Of a stretch of DNA of 64,000 nt, positions 8,083-18,276 are shown in pieces. Below the pieces are notes generated by a model, which ran no database searches, was not told the origin of the DNA, and was given only the letters and a program-made list of their open reading frames with translations. Within the stretch, counting starts at the first letter, position 1; each line of letters starts with the position of its first letter. The position numbers and the translations under genes were made by a program. Origin of the DNA: VYFG01 sp965213885 (lineage in GTDB: Bacteria > Pseudomonadota > Gammaproteobacteria > Arenicellales > Poriferihabitantaceae); assembly GCA_965213885.1 (NCBI GenBank), contig OZ243919.1, positions 1,736,001 through 1,800,000 of the forward strand. The letters are read 5' to 3'.

Positions 8083-11000
8083 TCAGGCCCTCCCCTCGAA
8101 GCCACCGCATCCCGCATCAGCCGGTTCAGTTCCGCGAGATCATAGGGACGGGTAATGCAGCCGTCCGCCCCAAGCGCCAGGGCGCGCCGGCGGTACTCCT
8201 CGCCGGATCCGGAGGTGATGACAATCATGACAGGATTGCGTTCATACGGATTCTCCCGCAACCGCTCAAGTAGTTCATATCCGTTCATACGGGGCATTTC
8301 GATGTCAACCAGTACCACATCGTAGGGGTGTATATCCAGCATTTCCAGCGCACTCATCCCGTCATCCGCGGTATCCACTTCGAGCCCGTCCGCCGCAAGA
8401 TCCCTCTGCATCACCTTGCGAATCACCGCCGAATCATCGACCACCAGCACTCGCCTGAGGCCGCTCTCCCCCGCGGACATTCCATCCGCTGCCGGAATTC
8501 CGGTCTCCTCGCCGATCCGGTGGATGAAAGCCTCGGGATCGAGGATGAGGATGATGCTCGAGTCGGACAGGACTGTCACTCCTGAAATTTCCGGCATGGA
8601 AAGTAACTGGGAGCCGGGATTCCGGCTGAGGATGTCAATGGATTCGATGAATTCATCCACCTCGAAAGCCGCAAGCCGGTCCACCAGCCGCACAACGACC
8701 ACCAGCACGATGGCCGGGTCCGCCCGGTCGGCGTTGATGTCCGGCTGCTGCTGGAGCAGCACAACGGGCACCCGCACCCCGTCGACCTCGACGGACCAGC
8801 CGTCCCCGTCACGATGCATTTCATCCCGGGAAATCCGCACCAGCCGCTCCACGGAACGGGACCGGAAGGCGAAACGCCATTTGCCGACCCTGACCAGGAG
8901 TGCGGGAGTGACCGCCAGGGTAGCCGGCAACCGGAAATGGAAACCGACTCCCTGCCCGGGGGTATGGGTCATCTGCATGGAGCCGCCCAGATCCCGCACC
9001 GCCTGGTAGACGATATCCATGCCCACGCCCCGTCCCGCCTCCAGGCTGAGCGCCTCGGAAGTACTGAAACCCGGCTCGGTGATGATCTTCAGTATGCCTG
9101 ATTCGCTGACAGGCCCGTTGTGGTCCGCGAGTCCCAGTTCCCGGGCACGGGCCGTGATCCGGTCCATCGCCAGGCCCCTGCCGTCATCGCTGAAGCTGAC
9201 CACCAGTTCTGAACCCTGCAGGGAAATGCTGATGGAAATCGACCCCTGGGGATCCTTGCCCGACCGCCGGCGCACATCACCCTCCTCGATTCCGTGGACC
9301 ACGGCATTGCGGATCAGGTGCTCGAAGGGATCCATCATCAATTCGATCACCTGGCGGTCGACCTGGATGTCGCCGCCCTGGCAATCCAGACTTGCCTCCT
9401 TGCCCGCCTTCCTGGCGATTTCCCCCACGAGGTGTCGCAGATGCGGGAAGTATTCTCCCAGGGTGACCCTGCGCACGCCCCTCAGGCCGCTTTGCAGGCG
9501 GTCACCGAGACTTCGCTGATGTTCCAGTGCCGCCTCGATATCGGAAGCCCGCCGGACCAGTTCCCGCTCCACCCTGTCGAGCTGCCCAAGCCGTCCCGCC
9601 AATTCGCGAAATCTACTCTTCAGGTGCGCATCACGGTCGGACAGTTCCGGGTCCGCCCCGGGCAGGAGTCGTGTGCAGACTTCCGTTTCTACCTCCCGTT
9701 GACCGTCCCGGATGGAGACCATGCCGATCCTCAACAGCTCCAGGTCCATGCGTATGGCGTCAAGGGAATTGTGCAGTTGCATCCGCACCAGATCCATTTC
9801 CCCGGAGGCATGGGTCAGTGCCGTCAGGTTGAAATGATGTGCCCCGCGAGCATCCCCCGCCACGGAGCTCGCAGTCCGCGCATCTCCGCGCCCCCTGGCG
9901 CCATCGGGTATCCAGGAACGCGAGGACCCTGTGGCCGGCGCACGCCCGGCGGGTTCCTCCGAATCGTACCTGTCCTCCTCCGGTGGCTCCGCCTCCCCGC
10001 CGGCCGGGGAGGCGGAAATCCTGCGCTGCAGCCCGGGAAGGTGCGTCCCGTCCCCGGATTCCAGCAACCCCAGTTCCGCGGCCAGGCCGTCATGGACTTC
10101 CTCCAGCAACCCGAGCAGTTCCGACTGATCGGATATGTTCTGCTCACCGAAACGATCGAGCAGTGTTTCCACGCGGTGAACCAGGCGGGACATCCCGTCC
10201 CTTCCGGCTGCTGCGGCGATGCCCTTCAGTGTGTGAAGCGCCCGGCGGATTGCGGCCATGTTTTCCTGTTCGGGGCCATATTCACGCCAGCGCATCAGGG
10301 ACCGGTTGATCCGACCCAGGATACCCCTGGACTCGTCCAGGAAGATCTGCTCGATGTCGGCATCGATGGCATCTTCGGCCACGTCAGCCGATTCTGGTGC
10401 GGTCCGCGCCGGAATCGGATGCGCTGCCTGGCGCCCTTCCACAGGTGCCGGCAAGCCGCCATCCTCCGCACCTCCATCCATCAGCAGCCTGTCCGCGAGT
10501 TCCCGGGAATAGCCGCCATGGGCAACGATCTCGTCGAGGGCGGACCGCAGCAGTTCGAGACTGCTCCTGAACCCGGCCCCGGCCGACCCGAACTCTCCGC
10601 CGTCCAGCGCATCGCGCAAGGGGACAAGGCTGCCCTCGGCATACGCCGCAACCTCGTCGAATCCCAGGTTTCGGCAATTGTCTCCCAGGGTGTACACGCA
10701 GTCGTCGATGTCCTCCATGATCTCCGCCACGCCCATCTCCCCCGGCGGGCTTCCCTGCAGGGCATCCAGCGACTGCTCCAGCGTTTCGATGAGACGCCTG
10801 AATTCCTCCGTGAAGATCTCCCTCAGGTCCCGGTCCAGTATGTCGAGACCGTGCACCGCCGGGCCGGCCGGAATCACCGCCTCATCCGGAGCCTGCTCCC
10901 CGGCCCGGGTCCGACTTTCGTCCGTAGCACCCCCACCCGCCACGGACGGCCGCTCCGGCAGCGTTCGCCGGATCCCGTCCAGTCTCTCCGCTGCCACGGA

Positions 11001-12761
11001 CAGGAGCCCTCCTGCAGCCGACTCATCCTGCGGCAACTGGTCGATGGCCAGATCAAGCGCGGCGATGACGGCCGTGATGTCTTCCGGGTCCATCCGTGAC
11101 GCGGCATCCGGGAGGCCGGCCACATCCGAAAGGAGCGCCGCGGTCTGATGTGCCACCCGGGCCGAGGCGTCGAAATCCAGCACATCCAGCAGGTGCCCCG
11201 CCTGTCGCAGCAGGCCGGCTGCCGCCTCCATTTCCTCCGCCGGATGCGGATCGGCGTTGAATCCGGCACAGGATATCTCGACCCCCGCCAAGGCACGGTG
11301 AATCTCCCGCATAGCCGTCAGGCGCGCATGCCGATGACCGGATTCCGCCGCCCGGCGAATGCAGTCGGCCCGTTCGTCTTCGGTCTCTCCGAGGATGCCG
11401 GTACCGCGCAGTTCCTCGGCAGCGCCGGATACCGCCCGGAACCATGCGGCGTCCACCGATTCAGGGTTCATCATTCCATGGCGCAGCAGCAGGATGGATG
11501 ATGCGATCCGGATTTCCATCGGCGAGGGGGCCTCCCCGCTGTCCGGCCGGTGCGCATCCCGGGAGGCTCCGGCGATTGCCCGGGCGAGATCGGCAACGGG
11601 ATCCTGCCCCAGTGCGCCCGCGCCGCGGACCAGTTCCTCCAGCACCCGGGCCAGTTCATCCACAGCCGCCCCACGTCCGTTGTCCGGCCCTGCGCCGAGG
11701 GCACGACCGAACAGGGACTGCAGGCTGTCAAACCATCCGTCATCGAACGAACGCCCCAGTTCCGACAGCGCCGGGGAACCCCGGGCCGGGCCGCTGCCCT
11801 TTGGGGGGCTGAACCACTCATCGAGCCCGAGTCTGTCGCGGATCTCCCTGATGCGCACCGAACTGCTCCGGTCCAGCGGTCCGAGCCCGAACAGCATGCT
11901 GCGCAACAGTTCATCCGGTTCTCCTGTACCATCCGGAAGGACAGTCGCATCTCCGGAGCCGGACGCCGACATCATCCTGACGATTTCCTGGTCAAGCCGG
12001 GCAAGCAGCGACTTGACCGATGAGTCCACTTCGATCTCCCGGGATTCGACGGCCTCCAGGTATCCGCCGGCAACCCACCACAACAGCCGGAAGGAATCCG
12101 CCGCGCTGACGCTCTGCAGCTCTTCCATCAGGGCTTGCATCCGACCGAGCGCGGCGCTTCTCCCGTCATCATCACCGCTGGGAGTGGGCTGACCCGTGAG
12201 CCAGCTGAGCAGCTCCCGGCGGTGCTTCCGGCGGATCCGAGCGATCAGGCCGGACCGGACACCCTGCGGAATCTCCCTGGCCGGGGTGCGAGACGGGCCG
12301 GACCCGTCCGGATTGAACCCGGCCGGGTCAAGTAACGGCTCGAACAGTGCATAGCGACTGATCGGAGGCTCACCGAGACAATCCCGGGCCCGGTTGATCG
12401 GATCCACCAGCGGCAACGGGGATTCGGCCGCCTGGCGCGAGATTGCATCCACATAGCCAAGCAGCGCCTCCATGCCCCGGCGCAGCGCCAGGATTCCCCG
12501 GTACTGTTCGCGTATGCTCGGCATATTTCCGACCTGGAGACCGAGCTGCTCCAGCGTTCGCGCAAGCACGCCGGCCGCATCAAGCTCCAGTACCTGCAGA
12601 TGGTCCCGGATATCCCGTAACCCGGAGACAAGCCTGTCCAGGCAACTGAAGTCGAACTCACCCTGCACCCTGACCACCGCGGACATGGCCTCGTTCATGG
12701 CTCCGTCCAGGTCCTGCCCGACCCGGCCGTATGTCTGTGGATGTGGCGCTGGAATACTCAC
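8079..12761 (-). CDS. chpA: ChpA-like hybrid chemotaxis histidine kinase
   Basis: Central kinase of the type IV pilus (Pil/Chp) chemosensory pathway, 1560 residues, much shorter than the roughly 2,470 of P. aeruginosa ChpA. An N-terminal FimL-like helical region is followed by a degenerate Hpt (VYTLGDNCRNLGF, His and Lys lost) near 670 and one canonical Hpt with HTLKG (His near 843). CheA-type dimerisation and ATPase motifs follow (HLIRNAVVHG, DDGRGLAMDRI, GRGVGMDIV), then a CheW domain. A C-terminal receiver starts VLVVDDSAVIRK and has the phospho-acceptor in VDIEMP near 1485. The receiver has CITRPYD where a Lys-Pro is almost universal, so the conserved Lys is Arg. The ORF is uninterrupted although its receptor pilJ is broken. 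It overlaps the CheW-like gene by 4 bp. Confidence 0.9.
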   Translation of the reverse strand: MSIPAPHPQTYGRVGQDLDGAMNEAMSAVVRVQGEFDFSCLDRLVSGLRDIRDHLQVLELDAAGVLARTLEQLGLQVGNMPSIREQYRGILALRRGMEALLGYVDAISRQAAESPLPLVDPINRARDCLGEPPISRYALFEPLLDPAGFNPDGSGPSRTPAREIPQGVRSGLIARIRRKHRRELLSWLTGQPTPSGDDDGRSAALGRMQALMEELQSVSAADSFRLLWWVAGGYLEAVESREIEVDSSVKSLLARLDQEIVRMMSASGSGDATVLPDGTGEPDELLRSMLFGLGPLDRSSSVRIREIRDRLGLDEWFSPPKGSGPARGSPALSELGRSFDDGWFDSLQSLFGRALGAGPDNGRGAAVDELARVLEELVRGAGALGQDPVADLARAIAGASRDAHRPDSGEAPSPMEIRIASSILLLRHGMMNPESVDAAWFRAVSGAAEELRGTGILGETEDERADCIRRAAESGHRHARLTAMREIHRALAGVEISCAGFNADPHPAEEMEAAAGLLRQAGHLLDVLDFDASARVAHQTAALLSDVAGLPDAASRMDPEDITAVIAALDLAIDQLPQDESAAGGLLSVAAERLDGIRRTLPERPSVAGGGATDESRTRAGEQAPDEAVIPAGPAVHGLDILDRDLREIFTEEFRRLIETLEQSLDALQGSPPGEMGVAEIMEDIDDCVYTLGDNCRNLGFDEVAAYAEGSLVPLRDALDGGEFGSAGAGFRSSLELLRSALDEIVAHGGYSRELADRLLMDGGAEDGGLPAPVEGRQAAHPIPARTAPESADVAEDAIDADIEQIFLDESRGILGRINRSLMRWREYGPEQENMAAIRRALHTLKGIAAAAGRDGMSRLVHRVETLLDRFGEQNISDQSELLGLLEEVHDGLAAELGLLESGDGTHLPGLQRRISASPAGGEAEPPEEDRYDSEEPAGRAPATGSSRSWIPDGARGRGDARTASSVAGDARGAHHFNLTALTHASGEMDLVRMQLHNSLDAIRMDLELLRIGMVSIRDGQREVETEVCTRLLPGADPELSDRDAHLKSRFRELAGRLGQLDRVERELVRRASDIEAALEHQRSLGDRLQSGLRGVRRVTLGEYFPHLRHLVGEIARKAGKEASLDCQGGDIQVDRQVIELMMDPFEHLIRNAVVHGIEEGDVRRRSGKDPQGSISISISLQGSELVVSFSDDGRGLAMDRITARARELGLADHNGPVSESGILKIITEPGFSTSEALSLEAGRGVGMDIVYQAVRDLGGSMQMTHTPGQGVGFHFRLPATLAVTPALLVRVGKWRFAFRSRSVERLVRISRDEMHRDGDGWSVEVDGVRVPVVLLQQQPDINADRADPAIVLVVVVRLVDRLAAFEVDEFIESIDILSRNPGSQLLSMPEISGVTVLSDSSIILILDPEAFIHRIGEETGIPAADGMSAGESGLRRVLVVDDSAVIRKVMQRDLAADGLEVDTADDGMSALEMLDIHPYDVVLVDIEMPRMNGYELLERLRENPYERNPVMIVITSGSGEEYRRRALALGADGCITRPYDLAELNRLMRDAVASRGGPE

Positions 12762-12827
12762 TGCAACGGATTGCGTAACCTTGGATGGGATCTGGGGTGT
12801 GCCGGGATTGCTGTCAAGGCGGCGGAC

Positions 12828-14902
12828 TCAGTCGGGAAGCCGGAACTCTGCCACGGCCCTGTCGAGTGTCTCCAGTGTCCGCGGATTTTCCCAAGGGCGG
12901 CGGCAACCTGCGACACGCCGGGTCCCGACTGTTCCGCGGCTCGGCGGAGGTCATCCATATTCCCGGAAACCCGGTTCGCGGCATCGGACTCCCCGGTGGC
13001 CGCCGTCGCCAGGGACTCGATGGAGGCGAGCAGTTTCCGGCCGGACCGTTCGATTTCCTCAAGAGTCCGGCCTGCCTGGTCTGCAACACCTGCGCCAGCC
13101 GTCAAGTCGCCTGTCGTGGATTCCATGGACCGAAGCGCGTCCCTGATATCCTGCTGGAAGGTATTCACGATGTCGGCATTCCGCTTGAGGCCCTGGCGGA
13201 TCGCTCTGCCAGGCGTTGCGCTTCGTCCGCAATCACGATGAATCCCCTGCCCGATTCGCCGTCCATGGTCGCCTGTATGGAGGCGTTCAGGGACAGTACG
13301 TTGGTCTGCTCGGTCACGTCCCTGATCAGGCTGACGATCTCATCGATCTGCCGGGAACTCTCCTGCAGTCGACCCAGTCTGTCGGCCGTATCCCGGATCC
13401 GGCTGGTGATGTCGTTCATCCCCCCGATGATGCCGCGAATCGCCTCGGCACTGTCTGTTACGGACTGCTCCATCTCCTTCGCACGGTTTGACGAACGGAT
13501 TGCCGACCGGCCCAGGCGATTGATGGCTACATTCATCCTCTCGATTTCCTGCGCGGCATCCGCAATGCCTTTCGCCTGCGCATCCCTGTTCGCCAGCAGT
13601 TCGTCGATGTGCCGGCCCGACTGCCCTGTCGCGGCGGTCAGTTCATCGGATACCGACCTGATTCCGTTGACCCGATCGCGTATTTCGCCAATGGCGAAGT
13701 GCAAGGAATCCGCAATCACGTCCGTCTTCTCATTGGTCACTTGTGCTTCCACGACCAGGTTACCGCGGGCAAGGCTGTCCATGTCCTCCAGGAGATTCAT
13801 CATGGCGTCCCGGGAATGCTGCTCCCGGATTGCATTGGCTCGCTCCCGGCGCCTCCCGTGACGGACCAGTGACCAGATCAGCCCGAGCAGACCGAATGCG
13901 CCCAATGAAGCAAGGATCAGGGGCAGGCCCCGAATCCATTCCGGGCGCTCCGGGCCTGCATCCAGCTCCCGGATGATTTGCGCCGCATACTTCTGCATGG
14001 ACGCGGACAGTCCCTCGATTCTTGCAGCCGCATCCAGCATGGTGATGTAGTCGCCGGCATTGCCCGGTATGCCTGCGACACTGGAAACCAGCTGCCGGTA
14101 TACCGTGTCCAGGCCCGCCATGTCCCCGGCAACCGCCACGCCGCCCAAGCCACGGATGTCATCGTTGACTTCCCCCAGACGCCGTACGTCGTCCTGCATC
14201 ATTCTTGCCCCTGGCGCCAACCCACCCCGCCGGCCGCAAATTCCCCGGCACCGACCCCGATCTGTTGTGCCAGAAGCCGCTGGTGGTGACCAAGGTCAAC
14301 CAGTACCAGCAAGGCCTCGTTCTCGATCAGCGTGTCCTCCATGCCGTTCGCCCCTGCCTCCAGTCCCGGGACCAGGCTGCCGACCGCGTCCACCTGGGAC
14401 AGCGTGCTGTCAATCACTCCCTGGCCGGATACCAGCAGTGCGATCAGGGGGTCAAGCCTGGCCCATGCGCCGGTGACTGCCCTGAGGCCGTTCGTGACGC
14501 GGTTGCCGAATTCCCCCAGCATCCGGGAATCCAGGGATGAAATTTCCCGGCCCAGAAGGACCCGCAGGCCTGTCAACCGGTCGAATGCACGGTCATGCCC
14601 CTTCACTGCGAGCAGGGACTGGTAGGCAATGTCCCTGACATCAGATTCCACCCCGAGAAAGGCAATCCGCATATCGGCAGCCCGCTGTCTATCCTGGATA
14701 TCGAGCGCCACACCCGTCAGGAAAGTGGCCAGAATGGCGGCCAGGATCAACAACCAGGACATTCCCGCCCAGTTCAACCCGGCGTCAGCAACCTCCTCCC
14801 GGATAGCGGAACCGTCCGGACCGGAAGCAGAACCTGTACCTCCTACACCCCCGGTAGTCGGCTCCACGGGTTCCCGCTCCGTCCTTTCTCCGGCCGTGTT
14901 CA
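12828..14902 (-). pseudogene. pilJ: pilJ-like chemoreceptor broken by three frameshifts
   Basis: A type IV pilus methyl-accepting protein spread over several frames. Segment 1 (to 14199) has a transmembrane helix (SWLLILAAILATFLTGVAL) and PilJ-type helical periplasmic sequence, ending at a G-rich stretch near 14210. Segment 2 (about 14217-13165) has the rest of the sensor, a second TM (LPLILASLGAFGLLGLIWSL) and most of the signalling domain, with the hairpin region VTEQTNVLSLNASIQATMDG. Segment 3 continues from NADIVNTFQQDIRDALRSM. The last residues, TLETLDRAVAEFRLPD, need a further shift near 12900 and end at a TGA at 12828-12830. The start is probably the TTG at 14902, overlapping the pilI stop. 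Three single-base shifts in one gene suggest a pseudogene; sequencing error is possible but chpA next door is clean. Confidence 0.75.
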
Positions 14903-15484
14903 ATACCCTGGCGCCCGGCGTGCGATCGAGATGAATTCCGGCATGCGGCACAGTCTGTCGACATCCAGCACCACCCAGGTCTGCTCCCTTTCCGCAAGGA
15001 CCGAGCTGACCAGCGGGGAAAGCGATGGGGGAATCTCGACAGCCTCCATCCGCTCCAGCGCCTCGGGGAAGGATCGGAGATTGACCCAACGTTCCAGCAG
15101 GAGCACGCTTTTCATGTTCTCGTCCGGGAGCCTGAACAGGATCGCCGCACGCAGGGGTGGGACGGCACCAAACCCCAGGAAATCGGAAAAATCAACCACG
15201 GTATGGATTTCCCCCCGGATATTCGTCATCCCCCTGACCCAGCGTGCCGTCCACGGGATGGGCTGTATCTCCTGTTCGGCGAGCACCTCAAAACCTTCTG
15301 AGAACGGGAACACCAGGTTCCAGTCACCTACGTGCAAGCTGTATCCACGCCAGCTGCGATTCACCACCGGGCTGCTGTCGAGTGCCGCGGTGCCCAGAGA
15401 CTGCCCTGCCAGCATCTGCAGATGCTCAAGGGGAGTGGGGTTGCCTTCGGTCACGTCTTTTCGGTCTTTCGGGGGGCTCGGCAT
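14900..15484 (-). CDS. pilI: CheW-like adaptor PilI
   Basis: A 194-residue CheW-family protein that would link the PilJ receptor to the ChpA kinase. CheW-like features are the strand WRGYSLHVGDWNLVFPFSEG, IPWTARWVRGMTNIRGEIHTV and the final SVLAEREQTWVVLDVDRL. The order pilI-pilJ-(pilK absent)-chpA-chpC matches known clusters. The start at 15484 gives a charged leader; a GTG at about codon 11 is an alternative. The response-regulator genes pilG and pilH that normally precede pilI are absent, replaced by the scar at 15485-17418. Confidence 0.85.
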   Translation of the reverse strand: MPSPPKDRKDVTEGNPTPLEHLQMLAGQSLGTAALDSSPVVNRSWRGYSLHVGDWNLVFPFSEGFEVLAEQEIQPIPWTARWVRGMTNIRGEIHTVVDFSDFLGFGAVPPLRAAILFRLPDENMKSVLLLERWVNLRSFPEALERMEAVEIPPSLSPLVSSVLAEREQTWVVLDVDRLCRMPEFISIARRAPGY

Positions 15485-15935
15485 TTTCCGATGGGGCGGT
15501 CTGCGGGCTCAGGGATCATGCGGACTCCCGGGTGTTTCAATTCGGTTCCCGGTTGCTGAACGGTATGGGGATGTACCCCGCTGCACCCTGCCCGGGATCT
15601 CGCATGCCGCCGTACACCCTGTGCTTCGATGACACGATGATCATGGAAATGTCCGTTGCACCCGTTTCATTGTACCGCATGCTATTCCACCGCCAAAAGA
15701 CGACAGGCTGATGCCGGAAAGACTTGCCACCATTTGGCGTCACCGCGGTTGTCATTGAAATATGCGGGTAAGACGCTGAATTCAAAGGATACCGGAAACC
15801 GGTGTATGTCGATGTGATTCGAGATGGGCTCGCGAAAATCCTGCTCGTGTTGCACTGCTGTCCCAAGAAAGTTGGCTTAATGGCCTGTAACACATTGATC
15901 GAAAGTTTGAAATCGTGATATTCGATTGTCATCGA
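15485..15935. other. Non-coding stretch upstream of pilI
   Basis: No convincing gene. The right part (from about 15855, CTGTCCCAAGAAAGTTGG onward) probably belongs to the left end of the IS-like element whose transposase follows, but I could not define inverted repeats or a target duplication because the other end is missing. pilG, pilH and gshB would be expected about here. Confidence 0.4.
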
Positions 15936-15990
15936 CTTGAACGGCGTGCTCATTCGTGGATGCTGTCGATTTCCCACCATGGAATCGATC

Positions 15991-16795
15991 ATGTACGAAG
16001 GCAAACTGGTGTTCTCCCAGGTCATGGACCATGCCCCGCAGCATCTCTTTCGCAAGTGCGTACGGCGTTATGGCGGCAACCGGTATGTGAAGTCCTTTCC
16101 CTGCTGGAGCCAGTTTCTCTGCATGGCCTTCGCACAGTTGTCGTACCGTGCCAGCCTGCGGGACATCGAGATCTCGCTGCGCGCCCACCGCCGCAAGCTC
16201 TACCACATGGGCATCCACGGGAACATCTCGCGAAACACGCTGGCGAATGCCAACCGGCGTCGGGACTGGCGGATTTACGCAGCCTTCGCCCAGGAACTGA
16301 TCACCATCGCCCGGCCCCTGTACACCGGGGACTCCATCGGGCTGGAACTGGACAACACCGTCTACGCCCTCGACGCCTCGACCATCGACCTGTGCATGTC
16401 GGTGTTTCCCTGGGCCCTGTTCCGCAGCACCAAGTCGGCGGTCAAACTCCACACCTTGCTCGACCTGCACGGGAATATCCCGGCTTTTATTCATATCTCC
16501 CACGCCAAGGTGGGCGATGTGAACGCCCTGGATCTGCTGATTCCCGAACCGGGCGCCTTCTACATCATGGACCGGGCCTACCTGGACTTCGAACGCCTGA
16601 ACGTCATCCACTCGATGGGGGCGTTCTTCGTCATCCGGGCCAAGTCCAATACCCGGTACCGCCGCCGGTACTCGCGTCCCGTCGACAAGGCCACCGGAGT
16701 GAAGTGCGACCAGACCATCGTGCTCACGGGCGTCACTTCGAGCAAGGATTACCCGCAGCCCCTGCGTCGCGTGAAGTACCGGAAGGACGGGCGCA
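15991..16795 (+). mobile_element. Truncated IS4-family transposase
   Basis: IS4-type transposase with the DUF4372-like N-terminus: MYEGKLVFSQVMDHAPQHLF, FLCMAFAQLSYRASLRDIE, then the DDE core with YALDASTIDL (first Asp) and FYIMDRAYLDFERL (second Asp). The start is probably the ATG at 15991; an ATG at 15979 and an upstream start at 15937 are in frame. The C-terminal third, which should hold the Y-x2-R-x3-E-x6-K motif and the last catalytic Glu, is missing. After VKYRKDGRR the frame passes into restriction-enzyme sequence. The element cannot be autonomous. Confidence 0.8.
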
Positions 16796-17165
16796 GGAGC
16801 GCGGCAGCAACGATGAGGTGCTGCTGTCGGGCCGGCTACGCGAGGCGCTTGCACACATCAACCCGCACCGGCCCACCAATACGCTGGAGGACGTGCTGCG
16901 CAAGGTGCGGCAGGCGGACACGCCGTCACTCATCGAGGAGAATCGCCGCTTGCATCGCCCACCTGGTCGAGGGTGTACCCATCGAGGTTGCCCGGGAGAA
17001 TGGCAGCACTGGCGGCGATACCGTCTGGCTGATCGATTTCACCGACGCCGATTCCAACGACTGGCTCGCCGTGAACCAGTACACGGTGATCGAGGGATAG
17101 AACAACCGTCGTCCCGATGTGGTGCTGTTCGTGAACGGCCTGCCTCTAGCCCCCCACATGCTCTC
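16795..17165 (+). pseudogene. hsdR fragment (type I restriction subunit R, N-terminal part)
   Basis: Fragment of the N-terminal nuclease domain of a type I restriction-modification R subunit, in two frames. The first (about 16795-16960) reads NDEVLLSGRLREALAHINP, then LEDVLRKVRQADTPSLIEEN. The second (about 16960-17150) reads HLVEGVPIEVARENG, LIDFTDADSNDWLAVNQYT and RRPDVVLFVNGLPL. Both are typical of HsdR just before the catalytic ELKN motif, which is not reached. At least one frameshift is required, and no helicase domain, hsdM or hsdS is present. It directly abuts the truncated transposase, so transposition or deletion joined them. Confidence 0.75.
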
Positions 17166-17418
17166 GAAAGGATGGTTTTGCTGTCATCCACCACCAGGAT
17201 TTCTTCATGCGGGCATCCTCTCCAGTCCGGATTGGTGAAGCGTCAGACCGGGCAAACCGATCCCAGGGGCGGTCTGCGGGGCGCCTGCCCCCGTTCCCAT
17301 GCTACTGTGCGCGATCTCCCAACCAGTCAACGGACCAGTCCCGTTTTTTATGATAAATTAACAGGTTATAATAACTTGCATCATTGAGATTGAACAGGTT
17401 CGACCGCCCATCCACCCC
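17166..17418. promoter_or_regulatory. Upstream region of tonB with a TATAAT box
   Basis: About 250 bp without a gene. An AT-rich patch at 17344-17375 contains a perfect TATAAT at 17367-17372, about 50 bp before the tonB start, in an otherwise GC-rich area. The upstream -35 position is only a T-run. The patch also resembles an AT-rich metal-regulator site, which would suit tonB, but I cannot assign it. Confidence 0.4.
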
Positions 17419-18246
17419 GTGATCAGGGATACCGACCCATTGTCGTCCGGCCAGCGCAGACAATACCGGTCCCGGGGTCGGTTCGGCTGGGTTCTGCTGG
17501 TCTCGCTGCTCGTGCACAGCATCCTTGTTCTCGGCATTTCATTCGTCATGCCCTCCCAGGCGGGAAACCGGAGCTTCGCGCCGTCCATGAAAATCATGCT
17601 GGTCTCCACGCCCTCCGAGGTCGAGCCGGTTGATGCCAGCACGCTGGCCCAGAGCAACAGCCTGGGTGAGGACGATGGGGCGGAGCCGCTACGGCTTGCC
17701 ATGGATGCTGGGGCCAGACTGGTGGAACAGCTCGAACGGGAACAGCTGCTGCTCGAGCAGCAGGTCAACGCCTGGCTCTCGTCCGAGCCAAGAGCCGATG
17801 CCAACGACATCCCGGCCACCGACCACGCTGACCGGGATGCCCTGATGAAGAGCATCGATACCGCTTTCCTCAACGCCCAGGCGAATCCCAGGGAACGTTT
17901 CGTGCACGCCAACTCCAGGGTCTCGGATCTGGCACCATATCTGGAGAACTGGCGCATGGTCGTGGAAAGGGTGGGAAATCTGAACTATCCGGATGCCGCC
18001 AAGAGGCAGCAACTGGAAGGCGAACTCGTGCTGGACGTGGCGGTGCGCGCCGATGGTTCCATTGCCGATATCGCGGTTCTCAGGTCCTCCGGTCACCGGA
18101 TGCTCGACGAAAGCGCCGTGCAGATTGTTCGGATTGCCGCACCTTTCGAGGAAATTCCGGAAAGCCTGCGCCGGGACTATGATATCCTGCATATCATCCG
18201 GACCTGGAGATTCAGTCACAACACGCTTGAAGATGTCACCCGTTGA
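17419..18246 (+). CDS. tonB: TonB-like energy transducer
   Basis: Inner-membrane protein that passes proton-motive energy to outer-membrane receptors. It has a short basic cytoplasmic start, one TM segment at about residues 23-43 (FGWVLLVSLLVHSILVLGIS) and a long periplasmic linker. The C-terminal TonB domain (about 180-270) shows YPDAAKRQQLEGELVLDVAV, then DGSIADIAVLRSSGHRMLDE. The linker lacks the usual Pro/Lys repeats. It lies 30 bp before algH in the order tonB-algH-ruvX-pyrR-pyrB, the same as in Pseudomonas, where gshB comes next on the other side; here gshB is missing. ATC-rich spacing and context support this start. Confidence 0.8.
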   Translation: MIRDTDPLSSGQRRQYRSRGRFGWVLLVSLLVHSILVLGISFVMPSQAGNRSFAPSMKIMLVSTPSEVEPVDASTLAQSNSLGEDDGAEPLRLAMDAGARLVEQLEREQLLLEQQVNAWLSSEPRADANDIPATDHADRDALMKSIDTAFLNAQANPRERFVHANSRVSDLAPYLENWRMVVERVGNLNYPDAAKRQQLEGELVLDVAVRADGSIADIAVLRSSGHRMLDESAVQIVRIAAPFEEIPESLRRDYDILHIIRTWRFSHNTLEDVTR

Positions 18247-18276
18247 CTGGCCGGATCATCGGAGTTGCGGATCATC

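Noticed and set aside
9294..11099. Open reading frame of 601 codons on the plus strand inside chpA
   Set aside because: Antisense to chpA, whose Hpt, ATPase, CheW and receiver motifs are unmistakable; the long antisense frame reflects GC bias.
15915..17387. 490-codon plus-strand frame over the transposase
   Set aside because: Only its middle third (hsdR-like, 16795-16960) shows homology; the rest is another frame of the transposase.
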